From Georgenia ruanii (GTDB lineage: Bacteria; Actinomycetota; Actinomycetes; Actinomycetales; Actinomycetaceae), in contig NZ_VUKE01000027.1 of the NCBI RefSeq assembly GCF_009193175.1, forward strand, positions 1 to 50,932: a DNA stretch of 50,932 nucleotides, written 5' to 3'. Below are positions 43,109-50,932 of this stretch, piece after piece; the first letter of the stretch is position 1, and every line of letters begins with the position of its first letter. The notes under the pieces were generated by a model. It searched no databases, was not told where the DNA came from, and was given only the letters and a program-made list of their open reading frames with translations. A program made the translations under genes and the position numbers.

Positions 43109-44353
43109 TCACCACGAGCCCGGCGACGGCCGGGTCAGCCCCACGGTGTCCGCGAAGGAGTGCGGCGGCACCGGGTCCAGCCCGTCGGGGGTGTTGAGGT
43201 AGCCCGGCGCGCTGCCGGCGACGCCGGTGTGCCCGTACTGCCACACGATCCGGTTCTGCGCCGGGTCGAGCACGATCACGCGGTGGTTGTCGTCGTCGTT
43301 GAGCAGGATGTCGCCGTTGGGCAGGCCCTCGGCCAGGGACGGATGGTTGAGCCGGCCCTCCCCGCCGCCGGGGTTCCAGCGCCACAGCGTCGTGCCGGAC
43401 TGGTCGAAGACCACCACCTGCCCCGGGTTCGTGTAGTCGGCCGTGACGTACTGGCCCAGCCTGAGCTCGCTGGAGTCAGACGGGTAGGTCGCCCCCGGCA
43501 CGTGCACCGCCCAGAACACGTGACCGCTCCGGTCCAGCTCGTCCACCCACGCCCCGTTGATCTCGGTGACGAGGAAGTGGCCGTTCGGCAGGGGGAAGAC
43601 CCCGTTCGGGCTGCCGAACTGGGTGGGCGGGTGGTGCGTGCACGAGCCGAGCGTGCCCAGGCCCCACACCGGACGCGGCGACGACGGCGACAGGTCGACG
43701 ACCCGGCAGTTCTTGATGTCGGCGGCCACGACCGTGCCGTCGGGCAGCTTCATCGCGTCGTCGGGGTTCCACAGCTGGTTCGGCCCCGACCCGTGCCTGC
43801 CCGGGGTGCCGTACCGCCAGACGATCTTGCGGGTGGCGAGGTCGACCTCGGTGACGACGAAGTCGTCCTCCTGGGTGGCGATCAGGCTCGTGCCGTCGGG
43901 GCTGACGAAGACGTCGTCGGGGACCTTGAACGTCTGCCCCGGCGCGAGGTCGCCGGGCTGCGGCCACTGCCACAGCACCTGGCCCTGCGGGCTGACCACG
44001 ACGAGGCGGTTGTTGTGCTTGTCGGCGATGACGATCGGCCCCGGCAGCACCGAGGGATCCGACTTGGGGGCCAGGTGGCCCGGAACCCCCGGCGCGGCTG
44101 CCGGGGGCCACGCGGAGGCCTGGCCCGGGCCCGGTGGGCCGGAGGGTGGGCCGGGGGCCGGGTTCGACGAGGCGGTGCTCGCCGTCGTCGGCGAGACCTT
44201 GTGCCCGTCGGGCTCGCGGGGGCCCGCGGTGCAGGCCAAGACGGACAGGCTCAGGGCGAGCGCCAGGGCGAGCGCGGCCAGGCCGCGCGATCCCCGCCTG
44301 CGTCGCGGCCGGCGGGACGTGCCCACCACTCCACCGCTGCCGGTGCGAGCCAC
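43109..44353 (-). CDS. Exported beta-propeller (NHL/PQQ-like repeat) lipoprotein
   Basis: A 414-residue lipoprotein. A basic start and hydrophobic helix end in LSVLAC, a good lipobox. A Pro/Ser/Gly-rich linker (about 45-100) follows, then a six- or seven-bladed propeller. Blades repeat a pattern such as ADKHNNRLVVVSPQGQVLWQW, NPDDAMKLPDGTVVAADIKN, SPNGVFPLPNGHFLVTEING and DDDNHRVIVLDPAQNRIVWQY. Arylsulfotransferase and NHL-type propellers share this pattern, but no catalytic His is obvious. It likely binds ligands at the cell surface. Function is unknown. Confidence 0.8.
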   Translation of the reverse strand: MARTGSGGVVGTSRRPRRRRGSRGLAALALALALSLSVLACTAGPREPDGHKVSPTTASTASSNPAPGPPSGPPGPGQASAWPPAAAPGVPGHLAPKSDPSVLPGPIVIADKHNNRLVVVSPQGQVLWQWPQPGDLAPGQTFKVPDDVFVSPDGTSLIATQEDDFVVTEVDLATRKIVWRYGTPGRHGSGPNQLWNPDDAMKLPDGTVVAADIKNCRVVDLSPSSPRPVWGLGTLGSCTHHPPTQFGSPNGVFPLPNGHFLVTEINGAWVDELDRSGHVFWAVHVPGATYPSDSSELRLGQYVTADYTNPGQVVVFDQSGTTLWRWNPGGGEGRLNHPSLAEGLPNGDILLNDDDNHRVIVLDPAQNRIVWQYGHTGVAGSAPGYLNTPDGLDPVPPHSFADTVGLTRPSPGSW

Positions 44354-44371
44354 ACGGGCAAGGTAGTCGGC

Positions 44372-44661
44372 TCAGCCCGGGAGGACCACCACGCCGTCGT
44401 CGTCGCCGACCAGCCGCGCCCCGTGGGTGAACGTCACCCCGCCGAAGGTGACGGCGACGTCCCACTCCCCCGGCTCCCCGAGCACGGCCTTGACCAGCGC
44501 GTTGTCCAGGTGGCACCGGACAGTGGCGATGGTGCCGGCGAAGACCCGGCGGCCGCCGTACTGGCGCAGCTGGGTGTCGCAGGACTGCAGGGCCTCGTAT
44601 CGCAGGACTGCAGGGCCTCGCCGTGCTCGTCGTAGAGGTCGGCGGTGGCCGGTGCCGTCAT
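44372..44661 (-). pseudogene. rraA: RraA-family remnant with internal deletion and 23-bp duplication
   Basis: The start [22 protein letters not shown] and, in other frames, LRQYGGRRVFAGTIATVRC, DNALVKAVLGEPG and VTFGGVTFTHGARLVGDDDG are the two ends of an RraA/HMG-aldolase-like protein. Removing one copy of a 23-bp tandem duplication (copies at 44577-44597 and 44600-44620) restores a single 88-codon frame that ends at the TGA at 44372. Even so, the middle of the family (about 70-80 residues with the VLVVDGGG and active-site region) is missing between EPG and the final VTFGGVTF. It therefore carries two independent lesions. It overlaps uspA by ATGA. Confidence 0.8.
44577..44620 (-). repeat. 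23-bp tandem duplication in the rraA remnant
   Basis: Two exact 21-base copies at 44577-44597 and 44600-44620, both starting TCGCAGGACTGCAGG, are separated by TA. The 23-base step shifts the reading frame. Confidence 0.95.
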
Positions 44662-45059
44662 ACGGGCACCCCGTGCTTGACCGCGAGCACCGGGCACTCG
44701 GCCTCGAGGAGGATGCGCTGGGAGTTGCTGCCCAGCAGCAGCTTTCCCACCGGGGTGCGGCGGCGCAGGCCGATGACGATGAGGTCCGCCCGGTGCTCCT
44801 GGGCGGCGCCGAGCACCTCGTCGGCCGCGGAGCGCCCGCGCACCGGCTGCAGCAGCAGGTGCTCGACGCCCGCCTCGCGCAGGTGCTCCTCCGCGCCGGC
44901 GAGCTCGTCCGCGCCGACGATGCGCGGGTCGGCGGGCGCCTCCCCCCGGGAGGAGTTGATGACGACGAGCAGCGCCTCCTCCTTGCGCGCGAGCTCGGTG
45001 GCGTGCCGCAGCGCGGCCTGCCCCTCCGGGGTGGGGATGTAGCCGACGACGATCTTCAT
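44658..45059 (-). CDS. Universal stress protein (UspA family)
   Basis: A 133-residue single Usp domain: [30 protein letters not shown] and the ATP-binding pattern [23 protein letters not shown] (G-2x-G-9x-G-S), so it probably binds ATP. It is linked by 4-base overlaps to tctA upstream and the rraA remnant downstream. Usp genes often follow TctA in such operons, where they may tune transport. Confidence 0.92.
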   Translation of the reverse strand: MKIVVGYIPTPEGQAALRHATELARKEEALLVVINSSRGEAPADPRIVGADELAGAEEHLREAGVEHLLLQPVRGRSAADEVLGAAQEHRADLIVIGLRRRTPVGKLLLGSNSQRILLEAECPVLAVKHGVPV

Positions 45060-46681
45060 CTCTGCTCCGTACGGGTGGTCGGGCTGGCGGACTCGACGGA
45101 CTCGCGAGGTCCGGGGTCGGCGGGGGCCCCGGGTTCGCCGTCCCCGGGGAGTGCGGCGCCCGCGCGCCGGCCGGCCGGCGCCGTGGCGGGGGCTCCACCC
45201 CGCGCGCGGCGGACGACCCACGCCAGCAGCGGCCAGAGCAGGACGACCGCGATGATCACGTAGATCACCACCGCCAGCGGCTCGTTCCACAGGCCGGAGG
45301 CGTGCCCGGCGCTGAGCTGGAGCGCCCGACGCATCTGTGCCTCGGCGAGCGGACCGATGATCACGCCGATGATCAGCGGCAGGACCGGCAGCCCGTAGCG
45401 CCGCATGAGCAGCCCGAGCAGGCCCAGGACGAGCAGCAGCACCAGGTCGAACGCCTGCATGTTGACCGAGTAGGCCCCCAGCGTGGCGAAGAAGAGGATG
45501 CCGGCGTACAGGTACGGCCGCGGGATCTGCAGCAGCTTGGCCCACGCGGGCGCCAGCGGCAGGTTGATGACGAGCAGCAGGGCGTTGCCGATGAACAGCG
45601 AGGCGATGAGGCCCCACACCAGCTCCGGCTCCCGCTGGAGCAACAGAGGCCCGGGCTGGATGCCGAACTGGATGAGCGCGGCCAGCATGATCGCCGCGGT
45701 GGCGTTGGTCGGCAGACCGAGGGAGAGCATCGGGACGAGGGTGCCCGCGGCGGAGGCGTTGTTCGCCGCCTCGGGCCCCGCGACGCCCTCGATGGCCCCG
45801 TGCCCGAACTCCTCGGGCTTCTTCGCCAGCCGCTTCTCGGTGATGTACGACAGGAAGGTGGGGATCTCGGCGCCGCCCGCCGGCAGCGCGCCGAAGGGGA
45901 AGCCGAACGCGGTGCCGCGCAGCCACGGCTTCCACGAGCGGCCCCAGTCCTGCCGGCTCATCCACGGACGTCCCACGGGGATGGTCGCCGACGTGGTGCG
46001 CCGCAGGTGGGCGGCGACCCACAGGGCCTCGCCAACGGCGAAGATCGCCACCGCGATGACCACGACGTCGATGCCGTCGACCAGCTGCGGCTCCCCGAAG
46101 GTCAGCCGGCGCTGCCCGGTGACCGGGTCCATGCCGATGAGCCCGATCGCCAGGCCCAGCGCGAGCGACGCGAACCCGCGGACCCGGGAGCTGCCCAGCA
46201 CCGCCGTCACCGCCACGAGGGCGAGCAGCATGATCGCCAGGTAGCTCGGCGCGCCCAGCGAGATCGCGAACCGCACGACCACCGGCGCGCAGAACGCCAG
46301 CAGGGCGGTGCCGATGGTGCCGGCGACGAACGAGCCGATGGCCGCCGTCGCCAGGGCCTGCGCGGCGCGCCCGGCCTTGGCCATCTTGTGGCCCTCGATG
46401 GCGGTGACCACCGTGGAGGACTCGCCGGGGGTGTTGAGCAGGATCGAGGTGGTCGACCCGCCGTACATGCCGCCGTAGTAGATGCCGGCGAACATGATCA
46501 GCGCGCTCGTGGGCTCCAGCGCGAAGGCGACCGGCATCAGCAGCGCGATCGTCATGGCCGGCCCGATGCCGGGGAGCACGCCGACGGCGGTGCCGAGCAG
46601 CACGCCGACGGTGGCCCAGAGCAGGTTGACGGGGGTGGCGGCGGTGAGGAAGCCGTCGGCCAGTGCGGAGACCACGTCCAT
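45056..46681 (-). CDS. tctA: Tripartite tricarboxylate transporter large membrane subunit
   Basis: A 541-residue membrane protein with about twelve helices. The TctA signatures are [17 protein letters not shown] and [23 protein letters not shown] in the first half and [16 protein letters not shown] and [16 protein letters not shown] in the second. With TctB it forms a secondary carrier driven by a cation gradient and fed by TctC. The ATG directly follows the tctB stop codon. The tail of about 60 residues is Pro/Ala-rich and cytoplasmic. Relatives carry citrate, tartrate, terephthalate or other carboxylates. Confidence 0.94.
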   Translation of the reverse strand: MDVVSALADGFLTAATPVNLLWATVGVLLGTAVGVLPGIGPAMTIALLMPVAFALEPTSALIMFAGIYYGGMYGGSTTSILLNTPGESSTVVTAIEGHKMAKAGRAAQALATAAIGSFVAGTIGTALLAFCAPVVVRFAISLGAPSYLAIMLLALVAVTAVLGSSRVRGFASLALGLAIGLIGMDPVTGQRRLTFGEPQLVDGIDVVVIAVAIFAVGEALWVAAHLRRTTSATIPVGRPWMSRQDWGRSWKPWLRGTAFGFPFGALPAGGAEIPTFLSYITEKRLAKKPEEFGHGAIEGVAGPEAANNASAAGTLVPMLSLGLPTNATAAIMLAALIQFGIQPGPLLLQREPELVWGLIASLFIGNALLLVINLPLAPAWAKLLQIPRPYLYAGILFFATLGAYSVNMQAFDLVLLLVLGLLGLLMRRYGLPVLPLIIGVIIGPLAEAQMRRALQLSAGHASGLWNEPLAVVIYVIIAVVLLWPLLAWVVRRARGGAPATAPAGRRAGAALPGDGEPGAPADPGPRESVESASPTTRTEQR

Positions 46682-47194
46682 CTAGAGCACCCCCTCGAGG
46701 AGCCCGGCGGGCAGGTGGATGCCCAGGCCGAGGTAGAAGCCGTAGAAGGTGCCCAGGGCGAGGACGAGCGAGACGAGGGCGTCCCGGACGTAGTGGCGGC
46801 TACCCAGGGCCATGACCGAGCCGAAGAAGAGCAGCGCCCCGGAGATGACCCAGCCGAGGGTGTCGATCAGCACGATGTTGGCCGCGAAGACCGCGACGAG
46901 CGGGACGACGGTGCGCCAGTCGGTGGGCTGGCTGAGGTCGACGTCCTCGCCGCCCTCGACCTCCCCGCGCCCGCCGCGCAGCACGTCGATCGTCAGCACC
47001 ACGGCCGCGGTGCCGAACAGCAGGGCGGCGACGAGGTAGGGCACCACCCTGGGGCCGATGGGGTCGGCCTGGGAGTACGGGGCGTGCAGGCCCAGCGCGT
47101 CCAGGAGGACCAGGGCGCCGACCGCCCCGAGCAGGGCGGCGACGCCCAGCTCGGAGCGGCCGGGCGCGCGCCGCGTCGTCGTCGCGGAGGTCAT
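46682..47194 (-). CDS. tctB: Tripartite tricarboxylate transporter small membrane subunit
   Basis: A 170-residue protein with four predicted helices and a charged loop (about 75-95), typical of TctB: LLGAVGALVLLDALGL, VVPYLVAALLFGTAAVVL, WRTVVPLVAVFAANIVLIDTLG and the final LVLALGTFYGFYLGLGIHLP. It overlaps the tctC stop by ATGA and directly abuts tctA. Confidence 0.88.
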   Translation of the reverse strand: MTSATTTRRAPGRSELGVAALLGAVGALVLLDALGLHAPYSQADPIGPRVVPYLVAALLFGTAAVVLTIDVLRGGRGEVEGGEDVDLSQPTDWRTVVPLVAVFAANIVLIDTLGWVISGALLFFGSVMALGSRHYVRDALVSLVLALGTFYGFYLGLGIHLPAGLLEGVL

Positions 47195-48205
47195 GCCAGC
47201 CCGAGCTCCGTGAGGACGTCGGCGACGCGCTTGTCCTGCTCGGTGAGGAAGGTGCCGAACTCGTCGCCGGTGATGAAGGCGTCGGTCCAGCCGTTCTTCG
47301 TCAGCGCGGCGTCCCACTCGGGGGTGTCGTGCATGGCCTCGAGGGCGCTGATCCAGGCGTCGCGGTCGGCGTCGTCGATCTTCGGCGGGGCGACGATGCC
47401 GCGCCAGTTGGTGAAGACCAGGTCGATGCCGGCGTCCGTGAGGGTGGGGGCGTCGATGCCCTCGACCGGCTTCTCGCTGGAGACGGCCAGGACGCGGATC
47501 TCGCCGGTCTCGATCTGGTCCTTGAACTCGCCGGCGCCGGAGGTGGCGAAGCCGAGCTTGCTGCCGAGGATGGCGGGCAGCAGGTCGCCGCCGCCGTCGT
47601 AGGAGACGAAGTTGACCTTCGTGGGGTCGATGCCGACGGCCTGGGCCAGCTGCATCGGCAGGAGGTGGTCGGGGCCACCGGGGTTGGAGCCACCGCCCAC
47701 GGAGAGCCCGGGCCGGGTCGGCCTTCCACGCGGCGACGAGGTCGTCGATGGTCTGGAACGGTGAGCCGGCCGCGACCATGACCGCGCCCGGCTCCTCGAT
47801 GAGCTTGGCCAGCGGGGTGGTCTCCGTCAGCGTCGCCTCGGACTGGTTGGTGTAGCTGGCGCCGACGACGCCGAGGCCCATGAGCATGGCGAGGTCGCCG
47901 TTGCCGGCCTCGGAGACGGTGCGGGCGAGGCCCACGGTGCCGCCGGCGCCCTCGAGGTTGAAGACCTCCAGACCGGAGGAGAGCTTCGCCGTCTCCATGA
48001 CCTGCGCCGCCGTGCGCGCGGTCTGGTCGTAGCCGCCGCCGGGCGAGTTGGGGACCATGATCCGCTTGTCGGTGAGCACCTCGGCGGCGGAGCCGGTGGC
48101 CGCGCCGGTGGCGGCGTCCTTCGAGCTGGTGACGCCGCAGGCGGTGAGGGCCAGCGCGGCGGCGGCCAGCAGGGCGGGGACGGCGAGCGTGGTGGTGCGG
48201 TGCAT
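47191..48205 (-). pseudogene. tctC: Tripartite tricarboxylate transporter binding protein, frameshifted
   Basis: The lipoprotein start (ALTACGVTSS lipobox) and NSPGGGYDQTARTAAQVMET are normal, and the frame runs to about residue 165 (DDLVAAWKADP). It then shifts; the rest (VGGGSNPGGPDHLLPMQLAQ to TEQDKRVADVLTELGLA) continues in another frame to the TGA at 47191. Dropping one base in the CCCGGG run at 47707-47712 gives a continuous 337-residue TctC of normal length. Everything else is well preserved, so this is a very recent mutation or a sequencing error in a G/C run. If real, the periplasmic receptor, and so transport, would be lost. Confidence 0.85.
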
Positions 48206-48243
48206 ACGAGCCTCGCCTCTGAGGGGGCTGGGCCCTCGTCATC

Positions 48244-48309
48244 GTGGTCGACGGCGCCGCCCCGGTCAGCATTGCGGTCGCAGTGATCGTTGAGTTCTTT
48301 GTGGTCGCG
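48244..48309. promoter_or_regulatory. Repeated GTGGTCG motifs between tctC and the sensor kinase
   Basis: GTGGTCGA (48244), GCGGTCGC (48274) and GTGGTCGC (48301) recur at 30- and 27-base steps in the divergent gap. They could be binding sites for the neighbouring response regulator. The motif is GC-rich and may be partly by chance. Confidence 0.3.
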
Positions 48310-48394
48310 AACCGGACGGCGGGGCGGGGCCGGTGGTGGTGGCACCATGTCCCCGCGGCCGCGCGACCGCGTCAGCGCCGATGAGGAGGTAGAG

Positions 48395-49981
48395 GTGCGC
48401 CCGAGCCGGATGACCCTCGCGGGGCAGTTCCTCGTCCTCCAGCTGCTCATCGTGCTGCTCGTCGTGGTCACCGTGGGCGGGCTGTCCTTCGCGCAGACCG
48501 GGCGACAGCTCGAGCGCGCGGAGACCCGGCGGGCCCTGTCCGCGGCCGAGAACCTGGCCGGCACCCCCACCGTCCGGGCGCTGCTGCCCTCGGCGCTGCC
48601 CGGTGGCAGCTCGCCGCTGGCGGCCGTAGGCGAGACGGTCCGGTCGGTGTCGGGCTCGACGTCCGTGGCGCTGCTGCGCCCGGATCGGACGGTGCTGACG
48701 TCCTCGGCGCCCGACCTGGTGGGCGCGACGCTGCACCACGACGGCCCCCGGGCCGGCATCGGCTCGTGGACGGGCCCGGTGGCGTCCAGCGCGGTCGCCG
48801 CCGAGGTGCCGGTGCTCGACGAGAGGGGGCGCCACGTCGGCACGGCCCGGGTGGGCCGGGAGCTGCCGTCCGTCGCGGACCGGCTCGCCGTGGCCGGCCC
48901 GGACCTGCTGGTCTACGGCGGGCTGGCAACGACGATCGGGGTGCTCGGCTCGACGATGCTCTCCCGCCGCATCAAGCGCCAGACGCTCGGCCTGGAGCCC
49001 ACCGAGATCGCCGGGCTGGTCGAGCACCGCGAGGCCCTGCTGCACGGGATCAAGGAGGGGGTCCTCGCCCTGGACACCGCGGGGCGGGTCACGCTGCTCA
49101 ACGACTCGGCCCGGCTGCTGCTCGCCCTGCCGCCGGACGCCGTCGGCCGACCGCTGGAGGAGCTGACCCAGGACGCCGAGCTGCGCGAGGTGCTCACCGG
49201 CGCCCCCACGACGCCCGACCGGCTCGTCGCCGTCGGCGCCCGCCTGCTCGTGCTCAACCGCATGCCGGTGCGCTCGCGCGGGGCGGTGATCGGGTCGGTG
49301 ACGACGATGCGCGACCAGACCGAGCTGCAGGCGATGGAGCGGGCGCTGGACACCTCCCGGCGCACCACCGGCACGCTGCGGGCCCAGACGCACGAGTTCT
49401 CCAACCAGCTGCACACCATCTCCGGGCTGCTGCAGCTGGAGCAGTACGACGAGGCGGTGCGCTTCGTCGAGGGCGTGAGCCACCACCGCGAGAACGTCTA
49501 CGCCCAGGTCACCGCGCGGGTGGCCGACCCGCCGCTCGCCGCGCTGCTCATCGCCAAGGACTCCCTGGCCGCCGAGCGCGGCTCGCGCCTGGTGCTGGCG
49601 CCGCAGTCGCAGCTGGGCCGGGTGGACGAGCCGCTCTCGCGCGACCTCATCACCGTGGTCGGCAACCTCGTCGACAACGCGCTCGACGCCGTCGCCGGCA
49701 CGCCGGAGCCCCGCGTCGAGATCGCGCTGACCGAGGACGCGGAGGCGGTGACCGTGCGGGTGAGCGACTGCGGGTCCGGGGTGGACGCGGCCGACGTCGA
49801 GCGGCTGTTCCGCAGCGGGTTCTCGACCAAGGGCTCTCCCGAGCCCGCCGGGCGCGGCTACGGCCTGGCGCTGGTGCGGCTGGTGTGCCGCCGCCGCGGC
49901 GGCGACGTCACGGTCCACAACGACGCCGGCGCCGTCTTCACCGCCCGGCTCCGGAAGACCGCGGCGGAGGTGGCGGCATGA
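48395..49981 (+). CDS. CitA/DcuS-type sensor histidine kinase
   Basis: A 528-residue membrane sensor. Helix 1 is at about 8-32, an extracytoplasmic PAS/CACHE-like domain at 33-168, helix 2 at 170-190, then a cytoplasmic PAS domain (about 205-310). The phospho-acceptor is H333 in QTHEFSNQLH, the pattern of the citrate/C4-dicarboxylate kinase family. The ATPase domain has the N box GNLVDNALDA (N424, N428), G1 SDCGSGVD and a G2 GRGYGLALV. GTG at 48395 is chosen because GAGGAGG lies 5 bases upstream. It overlaps the response regulator and is divergent from tctCBA, which it probably controls in response to the carboxylate. Confidence 0.92.
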   Translation: MRPSRMTLAGQFLVLQLLIVLLVVVTVGGLSFAQTGRQLERAETRRALSAAENLAGTPTVRALLPSALPGGSSPLAAVGETVRSVSGSTSVALLRPDRTVLTSSAPDLVGATLHHDGPRAGIGSWTGPVASSAVAAEVPVLDERGRHVGTARVGRELPSVADRLAVAGPDLLVYGGLATTIGVLGSTMLSRRIKRQTLGLEPTEIAGLVEHREALLHGIKEGVLALDTAGRVTLLNDSARLLLALPPDAVGRPLEELTQDAELREVLTGAPTTPDRLVAVGARLLVLNRMPVRSRGAVIGSVTTMRDQTELQAMERALDTSRRTTGTLRAQTHEFSNQLHTISGLLQLEQYDEAVRFVEGVSHHRENVYAQVTARVADPPLAALLIAKDSLAAERGSRLVLAPQSQLGRVDEPLSRDLITVVGNLVDNALDAVAGTPEPRVEIALTEDAEAVTVRVSDCGSGVDAADVERLFRSGFSTKGSPEPAGRGYGLALVRLVCRRRGGDVTVHNDAGAVFTARLRKTAAEVAA

Positions 49982-50640
49982 TCGACGTCCTCGTCGTCGA
50001 CGACGACTACATGGTGGCCAAGATCCACGAGGGGTTCGTCGGCCGGTGCGCGGGGTTCCAGGTGGCCGGGGTCGTGCACGACCCGGCGAGCGCGCTGGCC
50101 GCCGCGAAGCGGCTCCAGCCCGACCTGGTGCTGCTCGACGTGTACCTGCCCGGCGCGTCCGGCCTGGACATCCTCACCGCCCTGCGCGAGGCGGTCCCGG
50201 ACATGGACGTCATGATCGTCACCGCCGCCCGGGAGGCCGACACGGTCAAGCGGGCGGTGCGCGGCGGGGCGGTGCAGTACCTCATCAAGCCGTTCACCTT
50301 CGCGGACCTGCGCCAGCGGCTGGAGCACTACCGGCAGACGCACCGGGCCCTGTCGCCCGGGGCGACGGCGGCGCAGGTGGAGGTGGACCGGCTCTTCGCC
50401 ACGCCGCGCACGGCGACGCAGCCGCCCAAGGGCCTGAGCGCCGAGACGCTCCAGCTCGTCGCCGACGTGCTGACGAGCTCCGGCGGGGACCTGTCGGCGG
50501 CGGAGGCGGCCGAGCTCGCCGGGATCTCCCGGGTCAGCGCCCGGCGCTACCTCGAGCACCTCGCCGACAGCGGCCGCGCGGAGGTGCGGCTGCGCTACGG
50601 CGAGGTGGGCCGGCCGGAGCGGCGGTACGCCGCGCGGTGA
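49978..50640 (+). CDS. CitB/DcuR-type response regulator
   Basis: A 220-residue regulator. The receiver domain has the acidic pocket DDD (8-10), phospho-acceptor D54 in LLDVYLPG, T82 and K104 in LIKPF. After a linker, the C-terminal helix-turn-helix (about 165-215) has AAELAGISRVSARRYLEHL, as in the CitB/DcuR/DpiA family. It overlaps the kinase by ATGA. The pair likely activates tctCBA and related genes. Confidence 0.93.
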   Translation: MIDVLVVDDDYMVAKIHEGFVGRCAGFQVAGVVHDPASALAAAKRLQPDLVLLDVYLPGASGLDILTALREAVPDMDVMIVTAAREADTVKRAVRGGAVQYLIKPFTFADLRQRLEHYRQTHRALSPGATAAQVEVDRLFATPRTATQPPKGLSAETLQLVADVLTSSGGDLSAAEAAELAGISRVSARRYLEHLADSGRAEVRLRYGEVGRPERRYAAR

Positions 50641-50666
50641 CGGGCGCTGCCGGCCGCAGTCGCGCG

Positions 50667-50932
50667 TCAGGGACGCGAGGCCGTCGCCTCCTGGCCGGTG
50701 AGCTGGGTGGCGAGGACGTTGCCGAGGGCGGTGTCGGGGTCGAGGAAGCCGGGCGTGGTGGGGATGAGCGGCCAGCCGGTGTAGGCCTCGGCGAGGTAGG
50801 TCGACCCGGCGCGGGAGGTGGTGACCAGGTCGAGCTCGCCGAGCTGGCGGCGCCGGTCGAAGGTGGAGGCGCCGGGGTGGGTGTGCAGCATCGAGGTCAT
50901 CCACCAGGAGAAGTGCTGGGCCTTCCACACCC
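50667..50932 (-). CDS. pobA: 4-hydroxybenzoate 3-monooxygenase, C-terminal part
   Basis: The last 88 or so residues of a PobA-type FAD monooxygenase are visible; the rest lies beyond the right edge. Diagnostic parts are VWKAQHFSWWMTSMLHTHPG, FDRRRQLGELDLVTTSRAGS and YLAEAYTGWPLI, which match the C-terminal helices of p-hydroxybenzoate hydroxylase. The enzyme makes protocatechuate from 4-hydroxybenzoate. It stands next to a carboxylate transporter and sensor system, suggesting that these handle aromatic acids. It converges with the response regulator, with a 26-base gap. Confidence 0.85.
   Translation of the reverse strand, partial: VWKAQHFSWWMTSMLHTHPGASTFDRRRQLGELDLVTTSRAGSTYLAEAYTGWPLIPTTPGFLDPDTALGNVLATQLTGQEATASRP

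Noticed and set aside
45302-47602. 766-codon plus-strand open frame opposite tctA-tctB
   Set aside because: Gln/His/Asp/Arg-rich mirror frame without any motif; the minus-strand Tct genes are unmistakable.
47700-47715. Programmed ribosomal frameshifting in tctC
   Set aside because: No slippery heptamer with a following structured stimulator is evident, and TctC proteins are normally made from one frame; a mutation or sequence error is simpler.

Overview
This is a very GC-rich window with strongly G/C-biased third codon positions, many 4-base start/stop overlaps (ATGA, GTGA), Shine-Dalgarno sites mixed with apparently leaderless genes, and families typical of Actinomycetota (PucR, IclR and XRE regulators, DtxR/IdeR iron box, Ser/Thr kinase, EfeO/EfeB, maltokinase-fold sugar kinase). 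It looks like a soil or environmental actinobacterial chromosome, probably Micrococcales. Genus cannot be assigned from the sequence alone. No tRNA, rRNA, CRISPR array or phage was seen. The only mobile-element sign is an IS21-like end at the left edge.

Layout. 1-3100: an ADP-ribosylglycohydrolase gene cut by the IS-like end, a VWA protein divergent from an XRE regulator, and a decayed UvrD-type helicase. 3197-6495: an IclR regulator, an MHS-type proton symporter and two overlapping NTF2/SnoaL-fold proteins, a compact uptake and catabolic unit. 6686-8406: a TSUP permease, thymidine kinase and a small patch of gene debris. 8407-17542: an aromatic-degradation region with a two-component flavin monooxygenase (HpaB-like plus reductase) under a TetR regulator, an APC permease, an HsaA-like acyl-CoA-dehydrogenase-fold hydroxylase, two tandem-VOC proteins and a PucR regulator. 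17597-26198: a soluble Ser/Thr kinase, an NTF2-like protein, efeO-efeB behind an iron box, a DHA2 drug exporter, a short hypothetical gene, an AraC-VOC pair and endonuclease IV.

26284-39838 is the most distinctive part. On the minus strand a four-gene unit encodes a TetR regulator, a GT1/MGT-type glycosyltransferase, a glucosamine-kinase-like maltokinase-fold kinase and a SIS sugar-phosphate isomerase; the last three overlap by 4 bases. Divergent from it lies a seven-gene operon: a polyamine-type ABC importer (potD-B-C-A), a PuuB-like FAD amine oxidase, a gamma-aminobutyraldehyde-type dehydrogenase and a molybdopterin enzyme of the DMSO/biotin-sulfoxide reductase group. This suggests coordinated handling of an amine or aminosugar compound.

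39879-43101: an MFS exporter, a quinone-oxidoreductase-like enzyme and a divergent TetR with a perfect 15-bp palindrome between them. 43109-44353: a beta-propeller lipoprotein. 44372-50640: a tripartite tricarboxylate transporter operon tctC-tctB-tctA-uspA, in which tctC carries a one-base frameshift and a downstream rraA remnant carries an internal deletion plus a 23-bp duplication, divergent from a CitA/CitB-type two-component system. The window ends in the C-terminal part of pobA (4-hydroxybenzoate 3-hydroxylase). Overall this is a catabolic and transport-rich accessory region with an unusual load of fresh and old pseudogenes.
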